Positions 46,221 to 58,869 of a stretch of 64,000 bases of DNA are shown here, piece by piece (position 1 is the first letter of the stretch; every line of letters begins with the position of its first letter). Below the pieces are notes generated by a model. That model did no database searches. It was not told the origin of the DNA and saw only the letters and a list, made by a program, of their open reading frames with translations. This DNA comes from Hymenopellis radicata (taxonomy: Eukaryota; Basidiomycota; Agaricomycetes; Agaricales; Physalacriaceae): positions 62,001 through 126,000 of the forward strand of contig JADNRX010000089.1 in assembly GCA_015501595.1 (NCBI GenBank). The letters are read 5' to 3'. The position numbers were made by a program, and so were the translations under genes.

Positions 46221-48513
46221 ATGCCTGATTTTTCGGTGAGTATTTCCTGTGCTCAATATATCGTCAATCTCACCTACCATTGCAGATCCCGAACAATACA
46301 ATTCCCATTCGCTTCCCACCCGGCACCCGCGCCCAGCAGACATCACGACGCACAAAGTCATGAACCCACACTTCTGGCCGGAGGACATCCCACTCCCCAA
46401 CCAAGACGTTCGGTTCCCGCAGATCACCCTCATCACCAAAGGCTTTCGCATCGCGCCCAAGCATGCCTTTCAACCGTTCCACTACGGGAACACATTCCAA
46501 ATCCGCACGATTGCTTGGCTTGTCTATATCAACTTCATCTCGCTGGATGATTTGACAAAGGAGGACCGCGACGAGCTAGAGAAATACCACAGCAGTCCCG
46601 AGGGGCAGTTAGTCTGGTCCCTCGACGATGACGACTCGGAGTTTGCTCCTACGGCCGAGCAGAAAAATGCGTGGCTGGAGAAATACAACCGCCGCGACGC
46701 GTTCCTTCACCGCAAGAAAGTCCTCGACCTCGTGCGACGAAAAGACGTATTCATGATGGCGGATTCTCGCAAGAACTTTCCGCGTTCGTACCACTACGAC
46801 CGCGACCTCCAAGGCGGAAGGCTTCGTCGTGTTCACCCACAACCTATCCTACCAATGGGAAAGAACCCCACGCTGCGACGCAGGCTACAGGCAAAGGATG
46901 ATGAAATGGGCAAAATTCTCAAGTTCCCTCCCACCTGGATGCCATCCAAGATGGAAGTCAGTGAGGCGGGAGGTACAAGGACCGTGCCTTACTCGTGGCG
47001 CTTCTCTATCTCGAACCACACCCATTGGACTCGCTCCTGCCTGCTCGCCGATTTTGGCCTATCCACATTGGCAAACGAAAGCGCGTACTAAGCGTGTTTC
47101 CTGTCCCACAGACCCTCCCACCGTCGAAATATATGCTTCAAGATGCGCCGACGCCGGTTTTATGTTGGAATCGTCCATTTCCAAAGCTGCCTGCCGGGCT
47201 GCGTCTCCTTCCTATGCCAAGCATCGCAAAGGGCCAGAGGAAAGAGCAGGTAGTCGAGAAGAGGGCTGCACAGCAAGGAAAGGTCACAGCCAAAGGGAGG
47301 GTTGAATCCAAAAGAAAGCTCGCAGCCAGAGGAATGGGTCCACCCATAGGAAAGGTTGCAGCCCAAGATAATGCCATTTGCAATGGGGCAGGAGTTATCG
47401 CCTCAGCTGTCGAACCACTGTCTTCCGGTTCAACACTCCCTAGCCAGCCGGCATCTTCGTCCAGGGACAAGGACATTGTAATGGCTGAGGTCCCTGCTTG
47501 TTCCTCCCCAGCAGCCTCAGAGCGTCAGCCCAACGACGCAGATGTTATGATGGCAGATCCTGATGCTACGCGGCCCAAATCCCATTCTGCGGGAACACAA
47601 CGCGCAGACCGCTCCGGCGACTGTATCCGACAGTGCCCAGGCGAAGAAGCGCAAACACGAGGACGATGATTCCGACGACGTGTTCCGAGTCCCGCCGGCA
47701 CGCCGCGCGCAATGGACCATAGAATGGAAGCCGTCCGCATCTGCACAAACAAAAAAGGCGCCAGGTCTTCCCTTGATAATACGCAACGGCACCAACCAGA
47801 TCCCGTCTGCGCGCGGACGGGCACTCCATTTGCCGAAGCACTCTCGGTTTCCACCTGTCGACTAGTTCATCCACCCGAGACCTATAGCAATGAAACAGCT
47901 CCGCCAGGTCGTGAACTCGTTATCATTAACCAAGAAGATTGAGCTTCCGAATGGGTACATTTCGTGTTATGAGGACTTGGGGGTGGAGCCTCTGTTGTAC
48001 AAGCTCGAGTCCTTGGCAAACATGCAAGGCATCGAGCGACACCGCAACCCGAACCGCCAGAAAATGGATTGGGGGACGTGGAGGAGGTTGGTGATGGCCA
48101 ATTGGGTCTTGGTGCCGTCGCCTCTGAGGGAATCGGTTACATGCAGCCACAATGAGGCTACCGGCGAGTGCGAATTCGCGTCCAGTTGCGCGTTGAACCA
48201 CAAGTGGAGCGTAGAGGAGTTTGAGAAAGTGCGCAAGGAGAAAAGAAGCGACCCGGCGGAGATGGTGGTGGCCGAAGAGGCGGAGGAGGAAGAGGATGTG
48301 GGAGTGCTGCTGCCCGAAGGTATGCCGCGTAAGCCAGAAGTTGACCTGGGATGGAGACTGAAGGGCGCGAGGGCGATCTTGGGTAACATCCTGCCGGGTG
48401 GTGGTCTGTCTGGGAGGCAAGCATCAGGAATTTGGTCGGGGCCGGTGGTTCAAGCGCAGCAAGTCGACTATACTTATGCGGCTGGATGGACTGGGCAGCC
48501 GCTTGTCGAATGA
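46221..48513 (+). pseudogene. Family B copy 3, decayed
   Basis: Begins ATG CCT GAT TTT TCG with the same first intron (46236-46285) as B1. A one-base loss near 46332 shifts the frame. The end of exon 2 and all of intron 2 are deleted (ADSRKNF instead of the longer B1 sequence). Further frame changes fall near 46975 and 47600, and there is a stop after FPPVD near 47865. The C-terminal third (from MKQLRQ at 47890) is again open and very close to B1. Clearly a relic of the same gene. Confidence 0.9.
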
Positions 48514-48570
48514 AGGGTTTGGATTGAGGTTTTTGCAATTGTTTGACTCGTGTATGCACCCATATGTTCT

Positions 48571-48740
48571 ATGCAGTATGATATGTTCACTTCGACTATC
48601 ATGATGGTGAGAAAATGGACTGACCGGGACGCGTCGTAGAACTCAAGTTCTGCGGTCATGGAAGCAAGAAGAGAGAGCCATGAAGATGATCGCCTTAGGC
48701 AATTGCCGAAACATTCTTTCCTCCACCTTGACCTCCTATT
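48571..48740 (+). pseudogene. Family C remnant
   Basis: About 170 bp match the 5' end of gene C (ATG..TATGATATGTTCACT, then GGGACGCGTCGTAGAACTCA). The frame is shifted and stops early. At about 48740 it is joined directly to family A upstream sequence, so the rest of C was lost by deletion. Confidence 0.8.
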
Positions 48741-48801
48741 CCCGGTTAAGCTTCAACCATCACCACTCGGTCCTTTGCGTTTAGGGCACGTATAGACTTT
48801 A

Positions 48802-50392
48802 TGGCAGATGAAGTACGCCTCTTCCTCAATTTACACGTCGTTTCACTTAAGGACATCTCACTAGTAGGCCAATCTCGACATCCCCTTCGAAATTAAATGC
48901 GCCATTCTTGAAGACGTCGAAAATGCGGACCTTGGTAAAGCAGCCTTAATCTGGCCAGACATGCTACCTTACATTCGTCGTCGCACATTCGGTTGTGTTG
49001 TCATATCCCATCACGCCAATTACGACTTGCCAGTGGGTGTAGCCCGCCATGGTATCCGAAACTCCCTGCATAACCTCCACAACGTTCTCAGCCACACACC
49101 CAAAATCGCAGAGAACATCCGCGTACTTCATCTTCGAGAGCCTATGAAGACTTATTCACCTCTAGTTGTTTCGCAGCACGTCATTCTACCTCAACTCCTC
49201 CGACATATACTAGAGATGACCAATCTCCAGCGCATCATTCTAGAGAGGCTCAACTTCTGGGTGATGTCAGACCCTTCGGCCCTATCCCGCGCGCTCAGAC
49301 GCTGCACATTCCGCCTCGACACTCTCCAAATCAAGAACTGCGTAATGTCATTGGATGACCTAATGACCATCCTTCACGCCGTCGTAGACGTTCAGTTCCT
49401 CAACCTCAGAATCCTCCGGTTCGGCGAGCTCGAAAGTTTTGATGACCGTGACGAGGTCACTGTTGGCTGTCGAGACCCAGTTCTAATCGACTTCGACGAT
49501 ATGGCGGTGGATAACAAGCGATTGAAAGTAAGGAAAGAAAAGGCTAAAGAGTTTCTTTGTGTGGATGCACTGCGTTTGCATCTAGTGAGCAATGCCGACC
49601 ACTCATTTGTGGATTTTCTGGGGAGCGAGAAGTATTCCCCGCTGTGCGATGTTCGAGTTCTCGAGATCGAGCATATGACTGGTGGGCAGAACCTCTTGAA
49701 CAGGCTGAATCAGCTTTTGGTTCGTACTAGCCAGTACCTGGAGGAGCTGACCATCTTTCGGGCCAGCATTTCTCGTGCGTCTTCCATGTTTCTGCCTCTT
49801 TCCGATTGACAGTGAGAGTCCGGTAGACCACTTTATCTTTGGCTCATGCATCAGTCTCACCCATATCTCGACCTTCAAGGTCTGGACGCGAATCGTGTGT
49901 CACCGTAACTGGTCGTTCAATGGTCCTTGGGAATGGACATACGAACAACAGCGCTTTATCAAACTATACGCTACGAGTCTGGAGCATATTCCCAAGACCT
50001 CCAAACTCAGAGAACTCGTGGTATCCCTCGTCATTGACATTGTCGACATCAACACGATGCCCCGTGTAGAGCGTCGTATCTGGGGAACGCTAGACGCCGC
50101 ACTCACAGCCAATAATTTGAAGGAGATCTTGGAAACACTGGTACTGAATGTCTATGTCATGCCGAAAGCCAATCTAGCGCAAATTGGTGAGATCACAGAG
50201 CAGTATATGGCAGACTTCGAAGATTGGGTTCTTGCTGAGTGCTTGCCGGCTACGCGGAGGACGTACTTTGAGAGGGACGAACGAGGTGTGATTTTCTGTG
50301 AGAACACGAGGGAGATGTCCAGGGGTGCTTCGAGCGACGATCAGTTATCACGACTGGTGGAACTGTGTTCTCCGACGAAGACTGGTAATTAA
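48802..50392 (+). CDS. F-box-like protein, family A copy 3
   Basis: Exons 48802-48813 (MADE), 48868-49774 and about 49813-50392. Two long blocks of about 306 and 193 codons match copy 1 along their length. The F-box-like start (LDIPFEIKCAILED, LIWPDMLPYIRRRTFG) is followed by leucine-rich strands (LQRIILERLNFW, LDTLQIKNC, VQFLNLRILRFG). The second junction is off by one base: the 38-nt intron (GTGCGT..GACAG) is shorter than the 49-nt one in copy 1 and leaves the frame shifted. So a small deletion or an assembly indel sits there. The gene ends 202 bp from the end of the convergent CHAT gene. Confidence 0.6.
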
Positions 50393-50594
50393 GTGTCGAG
50401 AGTAAGGAATGCGACGAGCGGGTTGGAATATCTGTATCGTACAGTTATGAAATTACAATACTAGACGATTGTGAGAATACAATAGTTTTGTCCAAGTACA
50501 AACTCTGGCGTAGATAAATATATGCTCATGGATATCGACTTGCTTGAGACGTACGGGGTCCACGAGACTTTGTAAACGAAAATGACCAAACACA

Positions 50595-53500
50595 TTACAC
50601 GCCGATATGAATATACGGTACCCAAGACAGAAACTTGTCCTCGCCAACGCGCTTCCGAAGCTTCTCGACGGCTACATGTAATGCTGCTGCGGACTCTCTA
50701 TAGTCTGGCCTCTCGCGCTTCTCTTCCCTCAGCATATAACCATAAAAATCTTCTGCAACTCCTGGTGCATCTCGGTCGCTGATGGACCACATTGTGGCCA
50801 CGACACTGCGGTAACCCGCCAGAAGCATTCCCGCTGCTAGGTGAATTGATTCCGATGGTAGCTTGTCGTAGCCTGTCGCCGTTTGGCATGCAGAGAGGAA
50901 TGCCAGCTCAGCTCGGGGGAGATCGACAGCGGCAATGTCAGTCAACAATAACCGACTTCCGTCGGCAAGGAGTAATGCACTTTGCGTCGGACTCTCCGTG
51001 TTTTGGACTCCATGGCAAGCGAAGTGCGCCCAATTCGCTGTCTTTAGCTCGTTTAAGACTCGGGAAGCAGTAGCGTCCCGATCCTTGAGCACAGCAAAGT
51101 CTAAAGAAGCCGCTGTTGCTTGTTTTTCGACAATCTGAACCTCGTCCTTGGTGGCAGGTATATACTGGTGTCCTCCTGCCTTCGGACATGCCACTGCCAG
51201 GACCTTTGTCTTGGTATCATCTTGCTTGGAGCCTGCAGCTGTATGGCTTATGTCGTTACCACGAATGATGGACTCTAAAGTCGGGATATAGGAAGAGATG
51301 ACATAGTCATACACCTTGTGCCCGTATTCCGACTTGGTGTAGTCGCCGGCTGCGTGTAACGGCAAGAAGGCAAGTGGCCCGGTTAGACACCAATGTATAC
51401 GTTCTCGCCGTTTACTCGGATTAGCCTGTACAATCATCAACGTTCATCTTAGCGAGTATTAAGCCGAAGAACTTACATCTATCAAACCCGGACGATGGTC
51501 TATCAAAGCACGCAATATCGGACCAACAATCTTGTACCAAAGTTCAGACAGAATCTCCTTGAACATCGCGGTTCGTTCCTCCTCGTTTAGTACCAGGTCG
51601 GATTCAAAAACGGGCTTTCGTGTGGATTCCGCTCGAAACCCGAAGTCGTCCTGGACAAGAGACAGGAAATCTATTCGCATGCGTTCAGCATCCTGGAAAG
51701 TAATTCCACCACGAAGAGGGACACGGAGAGGAGCTTCGCCGTTAGACACCTGTCCAGGATACATGATGAGGGCATCGCATTGACAATCACATAAATCAAC
51801 GTTGATAATGACGACGATCCCATGAGAGCCAGCCCTGGAGAGGTAAGCGAAGTCCTTGGGAAGAAGGAACTTTTCCAATCCAGGTAACTTTCGTCCATGC
51901 TCTAGTGCCAATTCCCAATCCTCGGCGAGCTTGCGGTGTTTCAGCGCCTCAACGTCAACGGACACCTTGCCTGTCGTGTCCGCTTCGGCATCTCGAAAAT
52001 GTGCTCGTGTACTCGAGATCGCCAGGCCGCTGGCAAGATTAGCTAGCCTCTCTGCAAGATTTTCGTCCTCCTGTTTTAATTCATCCATTGGACTGCGAAA
52101 CTGTAACAGTTGATGCCAAAGTATCGACCGCCCTTGCTCCAGCCACTCAATCGCTCTAGCAAGTTCGCCGTTCGAGATAGCGAAGGAGGCGGCCCTGCTC
52201 GGAATGTGCGCAATGCTCTTCAATAGAGGTGTTTCTAGCCTCCCGAACTCCAAAGCAGTCGGTATCGTGAGAGCATTGTGCCGGTCCTGTATCGACATGC
52301 CGATCCACACAATACTTGGTAGAAGCCCCATCATGGTCGTCAACGCGTCTAGGCATGCAGAAACGTGTTGACCGGTACGTGAATTCTCCTCTAACAAGAA
52401 TTGAAACCAATAGGTCGCGGCATACAAGCGTTGATTGGGAGGAAGGGTCGATGAATTGGATGCATTGGAAAGCACAGACACGGATGACTGAAGATCCTCC
52501 ACGTTTCTCCCGAATAGAAGATATCGGCCGTACAGTGCTTGCCCCAACATCTGAACCGTGTAGCCCTGGTCAACGCCGCATGCAGTGGCAGCGTTGGTGC
52601 TGTCAGATTTGCTCCTAGAGGACAGAAGGCTGATCGCCTCATCCAAATCTTTCTTATCAACAACATCCTCTTTCCTTTTCCCCATCAATCCGCCGCGAGC
52701 CAACAGAGCTGTCGCGAGTGAAACCTGGAAGTGATCCAGGTGTGAATTGCTCGGATCGGTATTGATCAACTTCTCCAATAGCTCGATCTGCTTCGAGACG
52801 ACATCGGAAGCAGCCTGCTTGTACAATTCCCTGTCCTTCTCTGATGCGTTCGTCCAACTAGGGAGCTGAGCAACTATATGATCAAAGCGATTTGAGAGTG
52901 ACGCCGTCAGATGTTGTTTGATTATCGGCATCATGGGATGTGACGCGTCTACGGTGGCAACGAGCTCTTCCCGTATTTTTATGGCCTGGTCCAAATCGTC
53001 CAAGTGATGCAGGTAATGGTGACGCGTAGAAAATATGCCCGCTTGCGCCATACGGCACAAGACGCGTGCTTCGCCATCCTGCTCGGCCAGTTTCACTGCC
53101 TCCGACACATACTCCATTGCCCGCTTCAGATCATATGCGTTTTGCACTCTCCTATATCGTTCCTCAAAAACCCTAGCAATGGAGCTTAGCGCACGCGCTT
53201 TCTGGTCTGGATATTCCACCACGGAACTTGGAACGTGATGGCCTTGCTCCCAGCGATAAGACTGAGGTCGAGGTCTGATACCGCATTTGACTGCAGGTAA
53301 CGATGATGGTACACGTCGCACAGGCCTGTGTAAAGCAAGAATTGATCGAGAGGAAAATGTGGCAAAGGGAGTTGTTCTGCTCTTTCCAAGACGGCGATAA
53401 TGTGATCAAGAAGCTTCTTGTCATCGGGATGGCCAAAGCGCAAGCCTGGAACGAGGAACGTCCCGAGCGACAGCAGACACATACTCGTAGATGTCGCGAT

Positions 53501-54543
53501 TGTATCTGGTAGGAGCGCGAGGAAATGAAAGGGATCCAAGTCGGTCTGCGTCCACAGCACTGCAGCGAAATCTTGATACAGACAACGGGAAAACATGTAA
53601 GTCTGTCGATCGACACTTCCCCCGGTGTGGAACTGCTCATCTAAAAACTCGGCGAATAAGATGATGAGGGACAGTTGGTCGTGCCCATTTGCAACAGTGA
53701 GACACTTGTCTCGAAGTTTCATGAACTGCGACATGACAACCAGAACATGTTGTTTTTGCGCGAGTTCTTTGAGCTCGGCGCCATACCGGATGAAATCGGC
53801 GTCAGTGGTATCCTCTATGGTCCCGAAATGAGTACATAGAGAGTGCATGAAGAAGTGTATGCCTACCTGAACACGCCTCGACAACCAGGAAGCGTTTGAT
53901 ATGGTGTGCATGCGAACATTGAACATGATCGAAGGCAACTCGGGGAGGGGCCGCCATTAGAATGAGTTGCATGGAAGGTAGGTCCACAGAGTCCATGATT
54001 AAATCATAAGTATGCTCTGCGCACGCGTTACCAACTGTGAAGGAAAAGAACGAACCACTCTTACCTTCGTCCTTATTACCGTCTCGTAATTGCTTTAAAT
54101 CTAGGCTCGTCGTACCCAGCTTGATCTCGGCATCATCGTCGAGCGCCTTGGAAATGGTCATGGTAAGAAGCCCGGTCGCTTGAAGTCTACAGCTCATCAT
54201 AAGCATGCATCATAATACGTCGGCTACATCACCAACAGTGTCAGGGCGATATTTAGCGCGTACGTCCTGTCCGCATTTTCCTCCACGAAAGCCATCTCAA
54301 CCAAGTCGAACATCATATCGTGGTGCGTGAGCCTCATATTCAGATTCGCCTTTGGTGAGAAAACGGGGTTTCCATTGCCGGTGCACTTCAAAATAAAATC
54401 TGTTACTTGTTCAGGACGGTAATGGTCATGAATCAAAGAAAATACGTCTCACTGAAAAGCGTGATTTTGGATCTACACGAGGGGCGGAATTTGAGCAAAC
54501 TGGTCTTGAAGAAAACGAAAAGAAGAACGTACGGAGGATCCAT
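50595..54543 (-). CDS. TPR-CHAT protein
   Basis: Exons (- strand): 54533-54543, 54453-54472, 54228-54399, 54065-54186, 53867-54016, 51477-53814, 50595-51425; about 1214 aa. The C-terminal CHAT domain (about 939-1214) has the caspase-like dyad: His in HFACHG (about 1076) and Cys in SACQTA (about 1118), plus LPLHAAG and LAAGMLLAGYRSVVATMW. The middle has TPR-like helices (AMEYVSEAVKLAEQDGEA, DQAIKIREEL, RAIEWLEQGRSILW). The first 150 residues (MDPPSKITLFNFILKC) form a separate domain, possibly C2-like, built from five small exons. CHAT proteins are predicted cysteine proteases; in bacteria and fungi some act in programmed cell death. One base is missing at about 53228 (SKAITF to SSVVEY); phase is otherwise correct. 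Confidence 0.9.
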
Positions 54544-55755
54544 GATGGAGGCAGCTGTAGAATGTCCCGACGACTGTCAGTGTTATATAGAACACAGCCT
54601 GCCGCCGCGGCAGCATCCGAGGAAGCATTGAGCACCGCGCTTGTACACAGTTGCAGTGTGCTGATGATAGGACTGATGCCGCGACGTTTAGAGGGGTGTC
54701 GATAGACTTGCATTTAGCCCTTGGAGACGTTATCGGAGCGCGAGTGCACCGTTTAAATCGTGGCTTCCGCTTAGTATATTGCCAGACGTGTCTCCGCAGG
54801 AGAGAAAAATAAAAATGACGCCAGGAACATTCCTTGTTGAAAGGAACGACAGCAGCGTACTGACAGGATCCATGTCACATACAGGCACTTAAAGAACATT
54901 GCTGTGCCTGTTGGAGAATCAAGCAGAGAGCCAAAAGAACGCGCATAGCCTCCACGCTCCAAATCGGATAATCTGGCGTGTCCATTGATTGAGGCGACAC
55001 CACAGAGTTAGCCCAAGGTTGGGTACATACAAAACAACTTCGTGTGGGTAGGTATAAGTTGGGGACTGCTTAATATGCGATAGGTAAATATGTCGCGTGT
55101 TGAGCGGAGAATACAGACCTTTTTTTAACTCGGGCACGCGGGAACCCGATTGTTTCCGTCCTCCCATATCCCCAGAACAGCACCATGACACAGATAATCA
55201 TCGCTTTCAAGGTCCTGAGTGGTAAAGGATGGGATGCCTGAGTTTAGGGAGACGCGCGAAATGGGGCAAGACGGGGGAAGAGCAGAAGTGTACATTCTCC
55301 CACGATCCCATGTTCGCCTCTCTCCGTCACGACCATCGCGTCGATCGTGTTTATCTCGACGGCAGCGATGCCGTTTTACGCTGGATGTCTTTTCTCCCGT
55401 CCTGGACGCGTTTTAGAGCTTTCCTCGCTGGTTCCGCGATATCGCCGTACCCCACATCGCGGCTGTATCGGTCCTCGGATCCAGCACACGTCGACCAGGA
55501 TTCTTTGTCTAACAGTCTTTCCTGCGACGAGCAGTGGATGTAATGCTCAGCATACACTATGCCTGACCCATATCGTCACTGGGAGAGCATCTGAGTGTGG
55601 CTATATAGTCAACTTTACTCGCCATGGTGCGTAGTCTACCACACCGCCAGTATAATCCCGCCAAAGAGCAGTAGACCAACACGCGCCCATCGCGGATTTA
55701 CAATTGCGATGCAGATACCAACAGCGTACATCCAGGACCAGGATCCTTTCTCTCG
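54544..55755. other. Intergenic, possible remnants
   Basis: A + strand frame at 55229-55543 (SHDPMFASLRHDHRVDRVY) and a - strand hydrophobic frame at about 55630-55740 (AIVNPRWARVGLLLFGG, a probable membrane segment) look coding but belong to no complete model. The latter may be the displaced C-terminus of the decayed gene to its right. Confidence 0.35.
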
Positions 55756-56530
55756 TTAGAGAGTATCTATCCAGGTCCTATGCCCGATCCTAGGGTATTC
55801 TTCATCCCGGCCATCGTGTCCTTCAACTGCACAGCCATCTCCATCAATATTGCGTCCCCACAGCTTGGATAGCGCACTATTTTTGTCTAGAGTTGGCGTA
55901 TCAGGTGGCCTCCAACCTCTACTCCAATCACGAACGATGCATACATGCGGCTTTTCCTACAATGGTGAGAAAGGATTAGTTAATTGGACTAATTGGCTCT
56001 GACCAGAATGTCTTCATAAGTTCATAACGCCAGAATTTAGATCCGACAGGCAGTATTTCTATGTCCAATCGAGAATAGGTCCATTTCGTGTCGAACGTCG
56101 CCCTTTTTATGTTGTTTGGTGTTGCTCTAGCAATGTCAAAGTTGCATCGAATGCGCATTTGTGAGCTAGCATTATGCTGGCTCCAAGGATGGTCAACTTT
56201 ATGCATAAACTTGGTCTGGGTCGTGCAGAAAGCTGCACATTGTCCGCGGTGTAAGCATTCATCGCGCGGACTGCCATATACTTCACCGACCGTCCCGTTA
56301 CCTTCTCGAAGGATGCGATGTAAAGCTCATTAAATTGACTGTCGCCGGTCTGCACGAGTGTAAGTTCTGATGGAATCTGCTCAATAATGCTGACCCCCGA
56401 TGACCCGTTGACGAGGGTATCTTTGTCGGATTGATGGCAACTGCGATTTTACTGCGGTCGTCGACAGCGGCGCCTTGGACACAGGTCAACAACTTGTTGT
56501 CCTGGCGTAGGACACCTTGCCAATCTCATG
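55756..56530 (-). pseudogene. Decayed unknown gene, several frame breaks
   Basis: Successive - strand blocks read as one protein: CVQGAAVDDRSKIAVAINP, then DTLVNGSSGVSIIEQIP and TGDSQFNELYIASFE, then WTYSRLDIEILPVGSKFW, then EKPHVCIVRDWSRGW and ALSKLWGRNIDGDG to a TAA at 55756. Frame changes fall near 56435, 56105 and around the intron at about 55955-56005 (GTCAGA..TTGTAG). The blocks are too long to be chance. Family not recognised. It could be a pseudogene or a gene hit by several assembly indels. Its start was not found. Confidence 0.45.
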
Positions 56531-56878
56531 TCTCCACCGACCAAAGATCTACGTTGGGTTGGACTCGGGATTCGGACCGGCACGGCCTAATGAACATTGG
56601 ATCTGATGGCAGTGGAGCCCGTTGCGCACGTCACTTTTCAAATGATGAATGGAATAATGGGAGCCTACTACGCTCCAGGTGCAAAATCCTTTCTTCAGAA
56701 TAATCTGGGGGCCTTTTAGAGGCAAGTACTAGAGCAGTTACGGCGCGAGGCATTAAAGGGGGGATCTGCTGATCGGCTGATCGGTCTCAATATACACAGT
56801 GTAGCAGTGCCTGCTGCTCCAAACTTTGTTCTAAATTGAAAATGGGGTTCGTTTCGCCCTTTGCTAGCGACCACCACG
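56531..56878. other. Intergenic
   Basis: Upstream region of the esterase-like gene; nothing else seen. Confidence 0.4.
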
Positions 56879-58294
56879 ATGATTACCAGGACACGACCGC
56901 TGTTTAAAGTGTTCGTGCTCGCTGGCTTTGTGACCTGCGTGTTGCTCCTATACACCTACACGACAGCGCCTTCCAGTGCCGACTTCTTCTCCTCTCGGAA
57001 ACGAGCGCCGTGCCCTCCGGAGGCATACGCAGATGGGCAATGGGTGTACGATTCTATGGCGTCGAACAACTCGGTTCAGAATCGGGACGACGTGATACCT
57101 ATGGCTGGGTTTGCCGGCTGTGCGAGCTCCCGCGAATATTACTGGCATATGGCTGCCGACAATGACAAGCAGTGGGACCGCTTTCCCAGGGTCACCAACT
57201 GGCAATGGCAGCCGTCTAGCGAGTGCTCAGTTCGGGAGTTTTCTCGTGAAGCGCTTGTTCGGGACCTGGTCGAGAAAGGCGGTTGGCTAATTCTGGGAGG
57301 TATGTACGTCCTGGTTATTTATAGCTACATTTCGCTAATGATGTCCAGACTCGATTTCGGAGGGACACTTCTTCTCGCTGTCTTGCACCCTCTATCCGCA
57401 CGTCGTTGCTACTCCAGACTATGTCAAGAATCCGTACTTCGATAGGGCATGGCCTCAGAATCTCTATCTCAACCCCAAATCCCCCCTCGTCAAAACCCTC
57501 CACTTTCCCCGTGGATTCAACATCTCAGGCACACCTCTTGTCACCTTCCGCCGCGTCGACCTCATGCTCGAGCAGAGCGCGCTCACTGAGCTCCATCGCA
57601 AGGCTTACAATGACCCTGAAGACTTCCAACTCTTCAGTGAAGAAGCAGCATGGTCTCTCAACTTTGACTACTACATGGATCTGTTCACTGCGCCGCTCCC
57701 AGAAGCCAACTATGGCACTCTCGTCGCGAGCACCGGCGGACATTGGACGACGACGCTCTTCTCGGGTTACCGCGACGAGAGCAAGCCATCCGAGGGCTAC
57801 GGCATCGCCGGTGTGATAGAGTTCTTTGAGATCGCGATGACCAAGTGGGCTACGGACGTGCAACGGCGGCTGTTCGCTCAGGATGGATATATCCTTCCCA
57901 ACGGGCGCCACGGACAGCGGCAAGTTGTGGTGCGCGCCTACCTTCCTGGGCATGAGGATTGCCACGATCACAAGGTCCCGTGGACAGAGATCCAGCCAAT
58001 GAGATGGTTCTGGTACAATTGGGGAAACATATGGCAGTTCAATGAAGTGTTCCAGGTGAGCGCTCGACGTGAAACCGAATCATCATACTTATGATCCTTC
58101 GACAGCGCGTCGTCTCATCGGTGCAATACCCCAATATACATTATTTGGCTATAGATAGACCAGCGCGGCTACGGCCTGATGCACACGTCAGCTCGGATTG
58201 CCTTCATATCATGACGGGCGCTGGCGTCCTAGAAGGATGGACTCATTATATTTGGCATTTCGTTACACAGGAAGTATACTCCCGCATACGGTGA
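56879..58294 (+). CDS. PC-esterase / TBL-like type II membrane protein
   Basis: Exons 56879-57299, 57349-58055 and 58106-58294; introns 49 and 50 nt; 438 aa, in phase. One membrane segment at residues about 8-27 (LFKVFVLAGFVTCVLLLY) after a short basic N-terminus gives a type II topology with the body in the Golgi or secretory lumen. The GDS motif (G141-D142-S143 in LGDSISEGHFFSL) and a late DxxH (D407-C-L-H410) are the two signatures of the PMR5/trichome-birefringence-like PC-esterase group. PHVVATPDYVKNPYFDRAW and TPLVTFRRVDL lie between. In plants such proteins acetylate wall polysaccharides; here the acceptor is unknown. Start taken at the ATG, since the upstream frame has only a TTG. Confidence 0.85.
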
Positions 58295-58869
58295 TACCCT
58301 CACAAAAAGTCTATGTATATTCTTATTACATATTGCAATGGTCTCTTAATATGAAAGGTAGAAACAGTTGGGATGGAGTAAGGCCCATGATCCATGCCTG
58401 TACAGGCCTTAGTCTCGAAATGGACTAAGGCCAGTACTCGGGTCCGACGGCCCGTGTCAGACCGTAATAGCACCGCGACCCACTGCGTCGATTTAATTTT
58501 GTACCGTTGCACGAATAGACGATGTTTATGTCGTCTTGCATCCACTACAGCAGCCATGACACAACCAGGGCCAAGGAGAGGAGAAGTAAAGCTTGCTGTT
58601 ACATATTAGAGGTAGAATGTTAAGAAAAACATCACATTGATCAGTACAGAATACATTGAACGTGGAATAAGAGGTTGGTATGTTAAATGAGGCGAAGGAT
58701 TTGCGCTCCCCGATGGTGCGGCGCGTGCTGGTATGCATCCGCGCCCGCGCACATTACTCGCAGCACACATAAGAGTCAGGGTGCATTGACAGTAAACTGA
58801 CTGACAAACTGTAACGCGGCCAATCTGGGGACGACTGTGAAGGCCCGATGCAGAGCCAGAGCTCACCAC
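58295..58869. other. Intergenic
   Basis: No supported gene. Confidence 0.4.

Larger units (their letters stand above)
45690..50495. repeat. Right arm of large inverted segmental duplication
   Basis: Partner of 22211-28480. It carries D, B3, a stub of C, and A3. Relative to the left arm it lacks the end of C and a whole A2 copy, with the break at about 48740. Confidence 0.9.
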
